A DNA stretch of 64,000 nucleotides from an uncultured Corynebacterium sp. (GTDB taxonomy: Bacteria > Actinomycetota > Actinomycetes > Mycobacteriales > Mycobacteriaceae). Below the pieces are notes generated by a model. It was not told the DNA's origin and searched no databases. It was given only the letters and a program-made list of their open reading frames with translations. The DNA lies in assembly GCF_946223165.1 (NCBI RefSeq), contig NZ_CAMIBP010000010.1:15652-79651 (forward strand), in the 5' to 3' direction. Shown one piece after another: positions 32,841 through 41,555 of this stretch (the stretch's first letter is position 1; each line of letters opens with the position of its first letter). Both the position numbers and the translations under genes were made by a program.

Positions 32841-33346
32841 AAGTGCAGCTGCGGCACGTCCGGCATGACCGGCTGCGGAATCGCGGGTGGGTCAAAGACC
32901 GGAATATGAAGCTGCGGCCGATAGGGGAGCTGCGGGGCGGGGACTGCCGGTAACGCGGGGAGCTCGGGACGCTCGGGTTGTGCCGGCTGAGCGGGTTGCG
33001 CCGGTGGGTCAGGCTGAGGAGTAGGTGCTGCGGCAGGTTGCGCGGCCGGCACCTGGGCGGGAGTCAGGTCGGGCGCGGTGCCCGGTGGTCCGGCGGTTGC
33101 CGCCGGTTGTGTGTCTTCCGCCGGGGACGGTGAGGTCGAGGCGGCGGTGGAGGGGGCGGCATCGGCAATGAAGGCGCGCAGGGGCACCGGGTGTGCCTCG
33201 GGCTGCCAGGACGCGGACACGTCGGCGGGCGGGGCGCTGGTGGGCGGCGCGGAACACCCCGCGAGTGAACCGAGGGCGAGTGCGACGGACAAGGCGGTGA
33301 ACAAGGTGACGAAGAGACAGGTGTGCAGCGATAAACGCACAATCAT
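32837..33346 (-). CDS. Pro/Ala-rich lipoprotein
   Basis: A 169-residue protein. It has a lipoprotein signal peptide (hydrophobic to residue 27, lipobox LAGC with Cys31), followed by a disordered stretch rich in Pro, Ala, Gln and Ser (repeats of PAQPAQPAQPE). The C-terminus has alternating Pro and hydrophobics (IPVFDPPAIPQPVMPDVPQ). It is predicted to be attached to the outer face of the cell membrane. No family is recognised. Base repeats in the Pro-rich part make copy-number variation likely. It is divergent from hemL. Confidence 0.78.
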   Translation of the reverse strand: MIVRLSLHTCLFVTLFTALSVALALGSLAGCSAPPTSAPPADVSASWQPEAHPVPLRAFIADAAPSTAASTSPSPAEDTQPAATAGPPGTAPDLTPAQVPAAQPAAAPTPQPDPPAQPAQPAQPERPELPALPAVPAPQLPYRPQLHIPVFDPPAIPQPVMPDVPQLHF

Positions 33347-33459
33347 GATTTCCCCCGAAATGGTGATGTGATGCCCCGAGCATAGCCCGGGGTGCTGGGG
33401 TATGCATCTCGGGGAGAGTCCAACTTTTGTATGGCCGCGAGATCGTTACAATGTCAGTC

Positions 33460-34761
33460 ATGTCAAATACTTCCCAGTCCCAGCAGTGGTTTGAACGATC
33501 CTCCAAGTCGATCCCGGGTGGCGTGAACTCGCCGGTCCGCGCGTTCGGATCCGTGGGCGGATCCCCGCTGGTCATTGCGCGCGGCAAGGGCTCGCGCCTG
33601 TGGGACGTGGACGGGAACGAGTACGTGGACCTGGTCAGCTCCTACGGGCCCATGATTCACGGCAACGCGCACCCGGAGATCGTGGAGGCTGTGCAGAAGG
33701 CTGCTGTTGACGGCCTGTCCTTTGGTGCCCCCACCATCGCCGAGGATTTGCTGGCGGAGCACATCATCGAGCGCACCGCGGTGGAGAAGGTCCGCCTGGT
33801 CAACTCCGGCACGGAGGCCACCATGACGGCGGTGCGCCTGGCCCGTGGCTTCACCGGCCGCGCCAAGGTGCTCAAGTTTGACGGTTGCTACCACGGGCAT
33901 GTCGATGCCCTCCTGGCCGCCGCCGGCTCCGGCGTGGCGACGTTTGCCCTCCCGGACTCCCCGGGCGTGACGGGCGCGACGGCGGCGGATACCATTGTCG
34001 TTCCCTACAACGATTTGGACGCCGTGCGCGCGGCCTTTGCGGCGCACCCGGGCGAGATTGCCTGCATCATCGCCGAGGCCGCCGCCGGCAACATGGGCAC
34101 CGTGCGCCCGGACGACGGCTTCAACGCCGCCTTGAAGGAGATCGCGCACGCCGACGGCGCGCTGCTCATCCTGGACGAGGTCATGACGGGCTTCCGCACC
34201 TCGTACAAGGGCTGGTACGGCGTGGACGGCGTGGCGGGCGACCTCGTGGCCTTTGGCAAGGTCATCTCCGGCGGCCTGCCGGCCGCGGCCTTCGGCGGCC
34301 GCGCGGACATCATGGATTACCTCGCGCCGGCCGGCCCGGTGTACCAGGCGGGCACGCTATCCGGTAACCCGATTGCGATGGCCTCGGGCCTGAAGTCGCT
34401 GGAGCTGGCGACTCCGGAGGTCTACGACCGCCTGGCCGTCCACGCGGATCATATCTCCGCTCTGTTCAGCACCGCGCTGACGGAGGCGGGCGTGGCCCAC
34501 CACATCCAGCGCGCCTCCACCATGTTCTCCGTGCGCTTCGCTGAGGGCGAGGGTCGCAACTTCGACGACATGAAGGCCGCGGATACCTTCCGCTTCACCC
34601 CGTTCTTCCATGCCCTGCTGGAGGGCGGCGTCTACGTCGCGCCGAGCCCGTACGAGACCTGGTTTGTGTCTGACGCGCTCACCGACGATGATTTTGAGGT
34701 AATCGAGAAGGCCTTGAAGCCCGCGGCCGCCGCGGCAGCCGCAGCTACTAAGGAGAACTAA
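33460..34761 (+). CDS. hemL: Glutamate-1-semialdehyde 2,1-aminomutase
   Basis: A 433-residue PLP enzyme that makes 5-aminolevulinate from glutamate-1-semialdehyde. The N-terminus is FERSSKSIPGGVNSPVRAF. The PLP lysine is in FGKVISGGLP (about residue 267), and the cofactor aspartate is in LILDEVMTGFR. I favour the ATG at 33460 because TACAAT (33447-33452) lies seven bases before it; 33451 is the other choice. It is normally the neighbour of hemY, and here it has its own promoter after an accessory block. A histidine phosphatase gene follows with no gap. Confidence 0.95.
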   Translation: MSNTSQSQQWFERSSKSIPGGVNSPVRAFGSVGGSPLVIARGKGSRLWDVDGNEYVDLVSSYGPMIHGNAHPEIVEAVQKAAVDGLSFGAPTIAEDLLAEHIIERTAVEKVRLVNSGTEATMTAVRLARGFTGRAKVLKFDGCYHGHVDALLAAAGSGVATFALPDSPGVTGATAADTIVVPYNDLDAVRAAFAAHPGEIACIIAEAAAGNMGTVRPDDGFNAALKEIAHADGALLILDEVMTGFRTSYKGWYGVDGVAGDLVAFGKVISGGLPAAAFGGRADIMDYLAPAGPVYQAGTLSGNPIAMASGLKSLELATPEVYDRLAVHADHISALFSTALTEAGVAHHIQRASTMFSVRFAEGEGRNFDDMKAADTFRFTPFFHALLEGGVYVAPSPYETWFVSDALTDDDFEVIEKALKPAAAAAAAATKEN

Positions 34762-35370
34762 GTGTCGTCCACCATCGTCCACCTCGTCCGCCACGGCGAG
34801 GTCCACAACCCGGAGAAGATCCTCTATGGGCGCATCCCGGGCTACCACCTGTCCTCCCGTGGCTTCTCCCAGGCGGCGCGCACCGCGCAGTCCTTTAAGG
34901 GCCACGACGTCACCTACCTGGCGGCCTCCCCGCTGCAGCGCACGCAGGAGACCGCGGCCGAGGTGGCTAAAGTCGTGGGCCTCAACGTGGAGACGGACAA
35001 CAGCATCATTGAGGCCGGCAACCGCTTCGAGGGCCTCCACATCAAGGGCTGGGATTCCCAGCTGTGGAACCCGCAGCGCTGGCCGCTGCTGCGCAACCCG
35101 CTACTGCCGTCCTGGGGCGAGCACTACGACACGATGGCCGCGCGCATGATGAACGCCGTCGAGCGCGCCCGCCTAGAGGCCGAAGGCCACGAAGCCATCC
35201 TGGTCACGCACCAGCTGCCCATCGTCATGGTGCAGCGCACCGTCCTGGGGCTGCGCCTGGCGCACGCCCCGTGGAACCGCGAGTGCGACCTAGCCTCCGT
35301 TACCTCCGTCGTGTTCAAGAACGACGAGATCACCGACATCTACTACTCTTCACCTGCACATGCGATTTAA
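34762..35370 (+). CDS. Histidine phosphatase family protein (phosphoglycerate mutase-like)
   Basis: A 202-residue histidine phosphatase. The phosphohistidine motif is HLVRHGEVHNP (His near residue 11), with AASPLQRTQETA and VTHQLPIVM for the second histidine. GTG at 34762 follows the hemL stop directly. Homologues stand between hemL and the tlpA-like gene in C. glutamicum as I recall. The substrate is unknown. Its end overlaps the next gene by 11 bases, so the hemL-ccs genes form one transcription unit. Confidence 0.88.
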   Translation: MSSTIVHLVRHGEVHNPEKILYGRIPGYHLSSRGFSQAARTAQSFKGHDVTYLAASPLQRTQETAAEVAKVVGLNVETDNSIIEAGNRFEGLHIKGWDSQLWNPQRWPLLRNPLLPSWGEHYDTMAARMMNAVERARLEAEGHEAILVTHQLPIVMVQRTVLGLRLAHAPWNRECDLASVTSVVFKNDEITDIYYSSPAHAI

Positions 35371-35956
35371 GCTCCTAGTGCCTGTCGCTGTTGCCGCCGT
35401 CGCGGCCTGTGTGCTGACCGGCTGCACCAGCGACAACGCCGATCAAGCCGTCGCCCAGGGCGAAGGTTTTACGTTTGTCTCGCCCGGCGGCCAGACGGTC
35501 ATCCGCTACGACGTGGCGGACCGCAAGCCGCTCAAACCGCTGTCGGGCGAGTCCCTCATGGAGGAAGGGAAGACCATCTCCGTGGACGACTTCCCGGATC
35601 AGATCGTCGTCCTCAACTCCTGGGGACAATGGTGTGCGCCCTGCCGCTCCGAGTCCGATGACCTCGAACGCGTCCAGGAGGAAATGCAGGCCAAGGGGTA
35701 CGGCACGGTGCTGGGTATCAACGTGCAGGACTACAACCCAGAGATTTCCCGCGACTTCGTCACGGACAACGGGATTACTTACCCGTCCATCTATGATCCG
35801 CCGTTCAAGTCGGCGGCGGCGCTGGGCGGCGTGCCCACCTCCGTCGTGCCCACCACGATCATCCTGGACAAGCAGCACCGTCCGGCCGCGGTCTTCCTCA
35901 AGGAGACCACGGACACTGAGTTGCTGGACGTCATCACCGAGTTGGCGGCTGAGTAA
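35360..35956 (+). CDS. TlpA/ResA-like thiol-disulfide lipoprotein
   Basis: A 198-residue exported thioredoxin-fold protein. The signal peptide ends in a lipobox (LTGC, Cys22). The redox pair is Cys92/Cys95 in GQWCAPC, and the cis-proline loop is GVPTSVVPTT. It should keep the CxxCH haem-binding cysteines of apocytochrome c reduced on the outside of the membrane. It overlaps the upstream gene by 11 bases and abuts the CcdA gene, its probable electron donor. Confidence 0.9.
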   Translation: MRFKLLVPVAVAAVAACVLTGCTSDNADQAVAQGEGFTFVSPGGQTVIRYDVADRKPLKPLSGESLMEEGKTISVDDFPDQIVVLNSWGQWCAPCRSESDDLERVQEEMQAKGYGTVLGINVQDYNPEISRDFVTDNGITYPSIYDPPFKSAAALGGVPTSVVPTTIILDKQHRPAAVFLKETTDTELLDVITELAAE

Positions 35957-36736
35957 ATGGGCTCAGCATTTGCCGATGCCGTCACTACCGGGCCCCTCCT
36001 GCTCGGCATCCTCGCCGCGGCAGCCGCGGGCCTGGTGTCCTTCGCCAGCCCCTGCGTAGTTCCTCTCGTCCCCGGCTACATCTCCTACCTGGCCGGCGTT
36101 GTCGGCGGCGAGGTGGACTATGACGCCGACGGTGTTAAGGTCTCCGGCCGCCGCGGCCGCGTGGGCCTCGCCGCGCTGCTGTTCATCCTGGGCTTCACCG
36201 TCGTCTTCGTGCTGGCCTCGGTCTCCGTTTTTGGTGCCATCTCCGCACTGCGGCTCAACTCGGAGGTGCTCATGCGCACCGGCGGCGTCATCACCATCCT
36301 CATGGGCATTGTGTTCATGGGTGTAGTGCCGGTCCTGCAAAAAGACACGCGCATGGCGCCGAAGCGTTGGACCACGTGGCTGGGCGCGCCGCTGCTCGGC
36401 GGAGTCTTCGCGCTGGGCTGGACGCCGTGCCTGGGGCCGACGCTCGCCGCCATCATGTCGGTGTCCGCGGGTACCCAAGGCATGACGGCCATGCGCGGTA
36501 CGGTGCTCATCATCGGCTACTGCCTGGGCCTGGGCCTGCCGTTCCTGTTTGTCGCGCTGGGTTCTGCCCGAGCGGTGCGCACCATCGGCTGGCTGCAGAA
36601 GCACACCCGCGGCATCCAGGTTTTCGGCGGCGTGCTCATGATCCTGGTCGGCCTCGCGCTGGCTACGGGTCTCTGGGCTGAATTTATCAACGTCATCCGT
36701 CAGTGGACCGTGTCCTACGGCGCGACTCTGATTTAA
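35957..36736 (+). CDS. ccdA: Cytochrome c biogenesis protein CcdA (DsbD-like membrane reductase)
   Basis: A 259-residue membrane protein with six hydrophobic helices. Membrane cysteines are in SFASPCVVPLVPGYISYL and LGWTPCLGPTLA, the pair that carries electrons from cytosolic thioredoxin outward to TlpA/ResA. The start ATG follows the upstream stop with no gap. In the System II cytochrome c maturation pathway it supplies reductant to the ResB/CcsB haem ligase complex encoded next. Confidence 0.93.
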   Translation: MGSAFADAVTTGPLLLGILAAAAAGLVSFASPCVVPLVPGYISYLAGVVGGEVDYDADGVKVSGRRGRVGLAALLFILGFTVVFVLASVSVFGAISALRLNSEVLMRTGGVITILMGIVFMGVVPVLQKDTRMAPKRWTTWLGAPLLGGVFALGWTPCLGPTLAAIMSVSAGTQGMTAMRGTVLIIGYCLGLGLPFLFVALGSARAVRTIGWLQKHTRGIQVFGGVLMILVGLALATGLWAEFINVIRQWTVSYGATLI

Positions 36737-36757
36737 GGGATTTAGTGAGGCAAGAAG

Positions 36758-38413
36758 TTGCGAAACGTACTCAAGTACCCCTTAAGGGCATGGCACTGGC
36801 TCACCAGTATGCGCACCGCCCTGGCGTTGCTCTTCCTGTTGGCCGCCGCAGCTATTCCCGGCTCGTTGCTGCCCCAGCGCAGCCTCAACGAGAGCAATGT
36901 GAACTCGTACATCGAGTCCAACGGCAAGGTCGCGGAGATCTACGACAAGCTGCAGCTTTTCGACGTCTTCGAGTCCATCTGGTTCCAGGCCATCTTCGTC
37001 CTGCTGACCATCTCGCTCATCGGGTGCATCATCCCGCGCTCCTGGGAGCACTACAAGGCGTGGCGCACCCCGCCGACGCGCGCGCCCAAGTACTTGGACA
37101 AGCTGCCGCTGCACGTGGCGGGCACCTCCGAGAAATCCTTCGATGAGCTCAAAGCGGCATCGGCACGCATGCTGCGCACGTGGCGCTCCGCGGAGTACTC
37201 CCCGGAGGACGACCGCGCGGGCGTCTTCTCCATTTCCGTCGAGCGTGGCTACGCCCGCGAGCTGGCCAACCTCATCTTCCACATCGGATTGGTGGCCATC
37301 CTCGCCTTCGTCGCGTTCGGAAGGTTCCTGTCCTACGAGGGCATGGTCATCGTCGTGACCCAGTCCGGTTCTTATGACAACGCCACGAAGATCGACCAGT
37401 CCACGGAGTTCTGCAACACCTCGACCTCGAACTTCAACTCCTTTAAGGCGGGCGCCCTCTTCGATGGCACCGGGCTCAACCCGTTCTGCTTCATCGCTCA
37501 CGACTTCACCGCGGACTACCTTGCCAATGGCCAAGCCAAGATGTTTACCTCGAACATCTCCTACGCCGAGGGCGACGACATCATGAAGGACTCCTCGGAG
37601 TGGCAGGACTATCAGCTCTCGGTCAACCACCCGCTGCGCCTGTCGACCGACCGTGTCTACCTCCAAGGCCATGGCTACGCCCCGACAGTGACCATCGAGT
37701 GGCCCAATGGTGAGAAGCGCACGCAGACCATGCAGTTCCAGCCCACGGAGACCACCACGTTCCTGTCCATGGGTGCTATGCGCTTCGACCCGCCGGCCGG
37801 CATGTACCCGGAGCTCTACGACCGTCGTCAAAACCAGATCGCCATCCAGGGTCTCTTCGCCCCGACGGCGTCCTGGGGCGGTGAGAACGGGGAGCTGCTG
37901 TCCTCGGCGTTCCCGACGCTGTCGGACCCGGCCATGGCCATCGACATCTACCGCGGTGATGCCGGCCTGGACACCGGCACGGCGCAGAACATCTTCGCTC
38001 TCGACACCTCGCTTATCCACTCCGGACAGCTGCAAAAGATCGATCGCGTCAACCTCACGCAGGGAGAGACCGTGACCCTGGATGACGGCACGAAGATCAC
38101 CTTTGACGGCGCCTCCGAGTTCGCGAACTACCAGATTTCGCATAACCCGATGCAGACCCCGCTGCTGATAAGCGCGCTGACGATGCTCATCGCGCTGGTC
38201 GGCTCCCTGATCATCAAGCGCCGCCGCGTGTGGATCCGCCTGCGTCCCAACGAGGACGGGACCACCTTCGTGGACATGGGTGGCCTGGCCCGCACGGACC
38301 GCGCCGGCTGGTCCGAGGAATTTGATGAGTTGTACCGCACCCTCATGGAGCTTCCCGACCCCGACGAGGTCGAGGAGGACGACATCTGGGTGGATGAAGA
38401 GGACGAGGATTAA
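36758..38413 (+). CDS. resB: Cytochrome c biogenesis protein ResB (Ccs1)
   Basis: A 551-residue ResB/Ccs1 protein. Three hydrophobic helices lie in the first 220 residues (TALALLFLLAAAAIPG with the conserved PQR; IFVLLTISLIGC; LANLIFHIGLVAILAFVAFG with the conserved His). A large extracytoplasmic domain (about 220-460) and one last helix (LISALTMLIALVGSLII) follow. It joins CcsB to ligate haem to apocytochrome c. The start is TTG at 36758, after GAGGCAAGAAG, since no ATG or GTG fits. It ends with an acidic tail. Confidence 0.93.
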   Translation: MRNVLKYPLRAWHWLTSMRTALALLFLLAAAAIPGSLLPQRSLNESNVNSYIESNGKVAEIYDKLQLFDVFESIWFQAIFVLLTISLIGCIIPRSWEHYKAWRTPPTRAPKYLDKLPLHVAGTSEKSFDELKAASARMLRTWRSAEYSPEDDRAGVFSISVERGYARELANLIFHIGLVAILAFVAFGRFLSYEGMVIVVTQSGSYDNATKIDQSTEFCNTSTSNFNSFKAGALFDGTGLNPFCFIAHDFTADYLANGQAKMFTSNISYAEGDDIMKDSSEWQDYQLSVNHPLRLSTDRVYLQGHGYAPTVTIEWPNGEKRTQTMQFQPTETTTFLSMGAMRFDPPAGMYPELYDRRQNQIAIQGLFAPTASWGGENGELLSSAFPTLSDPAMAIDIYRGDAGLDTGTAQNIFALDTSLIHSGQLQKIDRVNLTQGETVTLDDGTKITFDGASEFANYQISHNPMQTPLLISALTMLIALVGSLIIKRRRVWIRLRPNEDGTTFVDMGGLARTDRAGWSEEFDELYRTLMELPDPDEVEEDDIWVDEEDED

Positions 38414-38449
38414 CCACGCGGCGGCCCCCTGAGGGATGTCCTACAAAAG

Positions 38450-38479
38450 TTGGATTGGCCTGCGGTAAGCGAGTAACCT
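38450..38479 (+). promoter_or_regulatory. Presumed ccsB promoter
   Basis: TTGGAT (38450-38455) and TAACCT (38474-38479) are 18 bases apart, and the ATG lies eight bases further on, so the transcript would be almost leaderless. ccsB can thus be made apart from the upstream operon. Confidence 0.5.
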
Positions 38480-38487
38480 ACCTAAGC

Positions 38488-39525
38488 ATGCTCGTGGATC
38501 AAAACCTGGCGAATTTCTCCGACATTGCCTTCCGTACCGCCGTGGCGGTCTACGTTGTCGGCTTGTTTATGTCGCTGTATTACTACGGACGCATTCAGGC
38601 TGTCATCGACGCCCGACGCTCGGCCAAGCAGGCGACAGCCGCCGACGCCGCGAAGAAGGCCGGTCCTTACGCGGACACGTCCTACGACACGGACGGCACC
38701 GTGGCGGTGCTGACCCGCGAGGGGCCAGACGACTCCATCGATCCCGCTGAGCTGCGCGCCAAGGAGCTCAAGGCCGATCGCATCGGATCGATGACCCAGT
38801 CGCTCATCTGGGTGGGCATCGCGGTCCACCTCGTTGCCATCGTGCTGCGTGGTCTGTCGGCGGGGCGTTTCCCCTTCGGCAACCTCTACGAGTACGTCCT
38901 CATGGTGACCTTCGGCGCGATGACCGCCTCCGCGCTGGCTTTCCAGCGTAAGGAATGGCGCACGTTGTGGCCGTGGATGCTGACGCCGATCGTGCTGCTC
39001 ATGTTCTACGGCGGCACCAAGCTGTACGCTGAGTCCGCTCCGGTGGTGCCGGCGTTGCAGTCCTACTGGCTGCCAATTCACGTCACTGTGGTCTCCCTCG
39101 GTGCCTCCATTGGCCTGCTGTCTGGCCTCATGTCGCTGCTGTCTATGCTGCGAGTCTGGCAGCCCAAGGGCACGGAGCACGGTTTCTTCGGTCGTATCGC
39201 CAAGCCGTTGCCCACCGCTAAGAAGCTGGATCAGCTGGCCTACCGCACCGCGATCATCACGCTGCCCACGCTGGGCCTGGGCATCATCCTCGGCGCCATC
39301 TGGGCCGAAGCCGCCTGGGGCCGCCCGTGGGGTTGGGACCCCAAGGAGACCGTGTCCTTTGCCACCTGGGTGCTCTACGCCGCGTACCTCCATGCACGCG
39401 CAACGCCGTCGTGGCGCAAGGCAGCTCCGTGGATCAATATCGCGGCCATGGCATGTATGATCTTTAACCTGTTCTTTATTAACATGGTCGTCTCCGGCCT
39501 GCACTCTTACGCGGGGTTAAACTAA
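38488..39525 (+). CDS. ccsB: Cytochrome c biogenesis protein CcsB (ResC, HemX-like)
   Basis: A 345-residue member of the haem-handling protein superfamily with about eight hydrophobic helices. The tryptophan-rich WWD-type motif reads WGRPWGWDPKETVSFATW (about residue 280). Conserved haem-ligand histidines are expected in LQSYWLPIHVTV and YAAYLHARA. Together with ResB it exports and attaches haem to cytochrome c (here presumably the diheme QcrC of the bcc complex). I prefer the ATG 38488 to the upstream in-frame start. The next gene follows without a gap. Confidence 0.93.
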   Translation: MLVDQNLANFSDIAFRTAVAVYVVGLFMSLYYYGRIQAVIDARRSAKQATAADAAKKAGPYADTSYDTDGTVAVLTREGPDDSIDPAELRAKELKADRIGSMTQSLIWVGIAVHLVAIVLRGLSAGRFPFGNLYEYVLMVTFGAMTASALAFQRKEWRTLWPWMLTPIVLLMFYGGTKLYAESAPVVPALQSYWLPIHVTVVSLGASIGLLSGLMSLLSMLRVWQPKGTEHGFFGRIAKPLPTAKKLDQLAYRTAIITLPTLGLGIILGAIWAEAAWGRPWGWDPKETVSFATWVLYAAYLHARATPSWRKAAPWINIAAMACMIFNLFFINMVVSGLHSYAGLN

Positions 39526-39831
39526 ATGGAAAACCGCACACGGAATAAGCCGGGAAAGGCTGCTGGCAACAATCCTCGATTGTTGGAGATGGGTGCCGCA
39601 TTCGCCGCCCGTCGCCGCGAGCTGGGCATTCTTCAACAGTCGCTGGCTGATGCCGCCGGCATCTCCCGTTCCACCCTCCACACCATTGAGCACGGCGGCA
39701 CCGGCGTGCGGTGGGAAAAGGTCGCCGCAGTCGCGGACGCCCTAGGGATGGACATGCAGTTTATTCCGCGCCCTCTTCCGGTCGGCCCGCAGGACCTTCC
39801 GGATCAGCCGGCGGCTCCTGCCGCCGTGTGA
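39526..39831 (+). CDS. XRE-family helix-turn-helix protein
   Basis: A 101-residue DNA-binding protein with a Cro/CI-type HTH at residues 22-75 (FAARRRELGILQQSLADAAGIS is the start of it, given in part: LQQSLADAAGISRSTLHTIE). It ends in a Pro-rich tail. It starts right after the ccsB stop, so it may be expressed with the cytochrome genes. The last 71 bases overlap a gene on the other strand. The target is unknown. Confidence 0.82.
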   Translation: MENRTRNKPGKAAGNNPRLLEMGAAFAARRRELGILQQSLADAAGISRSTLHTIEHGGTGVRWEKVAAVADALGMDMQFIPRPLPVGPQDLPDQPAAPAAV

Positions 39832-40033
39832 CCTCGTCTCGGCGCTCGCGCTCGCGGCGTTCCTTGAAGCGCTGCTTGTCGAGTTCCCAGAGGAATTGCT
39901 CATCGTCGTCCGGGCCCTTGATGGCTGGCCGCTCGCCGGTGTTCAGTTCCTTGCGCCACGTTGACGGCCCGAAGGCCTTCCACAGCAGCACGACGGTGAC
40001 AACGATAAGCAGCAATAAAACGATACGGCCCAT
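39761..40033 (-). CDS. Small single-pass membrane protein with acidic/basic tail
   Basis: A 90-residue protein. One N-terminal membrane helix (IVLLLLIVVTVVLLWKAFG) is followed by a cytoplasmic tail rich in Asp, Glu and Arg (GPDDDEQFLWELDKQRFKER). Its 3' end overlaps the XRE gene by 71 bases in antisense, which is unusual, and the overlap region codes Pro-rich tails in both. Homologues of this form next to the ccs genes exist in corynebacteria as I recall, which supports it as real. Function unknown. Confidence 0.7.
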   Translation of the reverse strand: MGRIVLLLLIVVTVVLLWKAFGPSTWRKELNTGERPAIKGPDDDEQFLWELDKQRFKERRERERRDEVTRRQEPPADPEGPAGRPEEGAE

Positions 40034-40060
40034 GCGGCCAGTCTAGCTAGAAAGCACGAA

Positions 40061-40462
40061 GTGACACGAATGCCTGACGAGCAGTCCCCCGAGAAGAACG
40101 TGAACGAGTTCGCCGCCGACCGCAGCGCGGAGTACGACGCTGAGAGTTCGGCTGTCGTCACGGAGCCGCCCGCTCCGGACCAGGCTCTGCGTCGCCGCTC
40201 TCGCATTGCGGTGGCCAAGTACGGTCTGGCCCGCTTGGGGCTCTTCGTCGTGCTTACCGCGGTGATTCAGGGCATTGTCGTGCTTGTTGACGCCCCCGTG
40301 CCGCTCATCGTGTCGGCCATGCTGGCGCTCTTCGTGGCGCTGCCGCTGTCCATGCTGGTGTTTACGAAGTGGCGTGTCGAAGCCGTCGAAACGCTGGCGC
40401 GCTACTCGGCGCAGCGCAAGGCCCACAAGGCGTGGGTGCAGCAGGAGCTGGCCGGACGTTAG
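40061..40462 (+). CDS. DUF4229-type small membrane protein
   Basis: A 133-residue protein. An acidic N-terminus of about 45 residues is followed by two membrane helices (LGLFVVLTAVIQGIVVLV and PLIVSAMLALFVALPLSML) and a basic C-terminal part (RYSAQRKAHKAW). This arrangement matches DUF4229 proteins. The start is GTG at 40061 or ATG at 40070; no strong ribosome site decides. Function unknown. It is divergent from the 39761-40033 gene, with 27 bases between starts. Confidence 0.78.
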   Translation: MTRMPDEQSPEKNVNEFAADRSAEYDAESSAVVTEPPAPDQALRRRSRIAVAKYGLARLGLFVVLTAVIQGIVVLVDAPVPLIVSAMLALFVALPLSMLVFTKWRVEAVETLARYSAQRKAHKAWVQQELAGR

Positions 40463-40502
40463 ATGTGCCGGTGCTGCTGGGGGAGCGGTGGTGGCCCCAT
40501 AG

Positions 40503-40602
40503 CGTTGACCCTCAACCGTTGACCTTAAAGCGTTGACCTCCGGGAAAATGCGGCCTAAAAGCCCATGGATTTCCCGGAGGTCAACGGTTGAGGAGGCCCA
40601 CT
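40503..40602. repeat. Direct/inverted repeat element at a convergent junction, copy B
   Basis: CGTTGACC occurs three times at 40503, 40517 and 40531, each exactly 14 bp from the next. The last copy forms an inverted repeat with 40570-40589 (TTTCCCGGAGGTCAACGGTT). The segment ends with GGCCCACT. It matches copy A at 3721-3809 in the repeat unit, the 14-bp period, the stem and the flank, and it also lies between two convergent genes. The rest of the gap to 40654 holds a short direct repeat (GGGGCATTGAACGGGG) and no gene. Confidence 0.75.
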
Positions 40603-40654
40603 GGGGCATGGAGCATTGAACGGGGGCATTGAACGGGGACATTGGCCGAGGCGG

Positions 40655-41554
40655 CTACCGGCCGAAGAGCACCGCAATGACCAGCATGACGGGCAGGGCG
40701 CCGAAAGTAGTAAGGAAAACCGTGTCGCGGGCTACGGTCTGTCCGCGTTGGAAGGCGGCGGCGTAGTTGTAGACCTGCTGCGCGGTGGGCAGGGCCGCCA
40801 GGATGGTCGCGGCGTAGACGTGGTCGGTGCTGAGGCCGAACAGGTGGGCCAGTCCAAACGCGATGGCGGGCATACCTACCAGCTTCAGCCCGGTGGCGAG
40901 GGCGACCTGGGGGCGGACGGCGGCATCGGAGAGCACGGCGGAGGTCTTGAGGGAGGCGCCGAAAGACATGAGGATCATCGGGATGGAGGCGCCGCCCAGC
41001 AGGGAGATAGGCTCCATGACGGGCTCGGGGACGGTCCAGCCGACGTAGGCCACCACGAAGCCGAGCGCGGAGGCGACGACCATGGGGGAGAGCAGGCCCG
41101 TCTTAATGGCGCCGAGGAGGGACTTTCCGCCGAGGGCGCCCAGGATAATCGGGGTGAACAGGACCATCTGGATGAACACCATGGGGATGGCGTAGGTGGA
41201 CTCGCCCAGGACGTAGATGGACACCGGCAGGCCGATGTTGACCGAATTGAAGTAGGAGGACGCGGCCGCGCCGGAAGCGGCGTTGGCTATGCCCTTGCGC
41301 CAGAACACGGCGATGTAGATGGCCGCCACGACGACGGTGGTGAGCACGATGATGAGCGTGACCGGGGTGAAAACGGTGGCTGGGTCCGAGGTAGCCACGG
41401 AGTGGAAGAGCAGCGCCGGGGTGGCGGCGTAGAAGGCTACCTTGTTGAACATGAGGCGCTCGCGGTCGCTGCCGATGACCCCGCGCACGGCGAGGAACCA
41501 GCCGACAAAGATGACGGCCAGAATGATCGCAAATCCGGTGATGACGCCCTGCAC
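40655..41554 (-). CDS. AEC-family (auxin efflux carrier-like) transporter
   Basis: A 299-residue membrane protein with about ten hydrophobic helices in two halves. The crossover region SSYFNSVNIGLPVSIYVLGE and the second-half GASIPMILMSFGASL match the AEC/MleP family. Members export or exchange organic acids such as malate. The actual substrate is not evident. The gene ends facing repeat copy B and starts one base after menA ends, so it is in the menA transcript. Confidence 0.87.
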   Translation of the reverse strand: MQGVITGFAIILAVIFVGWFLAVRGVIGSDRERLMFNKVAFYAATPALLFHSVATSDPATVFTPVTLIIVLTTVVVAAIYIAVFWRKGIANAASGAAASSYFNSVNIGLPVSIYVLGESTYAIPMVFIQMVLFTPIILGALGGKSLLGAIKTGLLSPMVVASALGFVVAYVGWTVPEPVMEPISLLGGASIPMILMSFGASLKTSAVLSDAAVRPQVALATGLKLVGMPAIAFGLAHLFGLSTDHVYAATILAALPTAQQVYNYAAAFQRGQTVARDTVFLTTFGALPVMLVIAVLFGR

Positions 41555-41555
41555 G

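Noticed and set aside
24899..33459. Prophage or integrative element
   Set aside because: No integrase, transposase, phage structural gene, att repeat or tRNA border was seen; the block looks like an accumulation of single genes.
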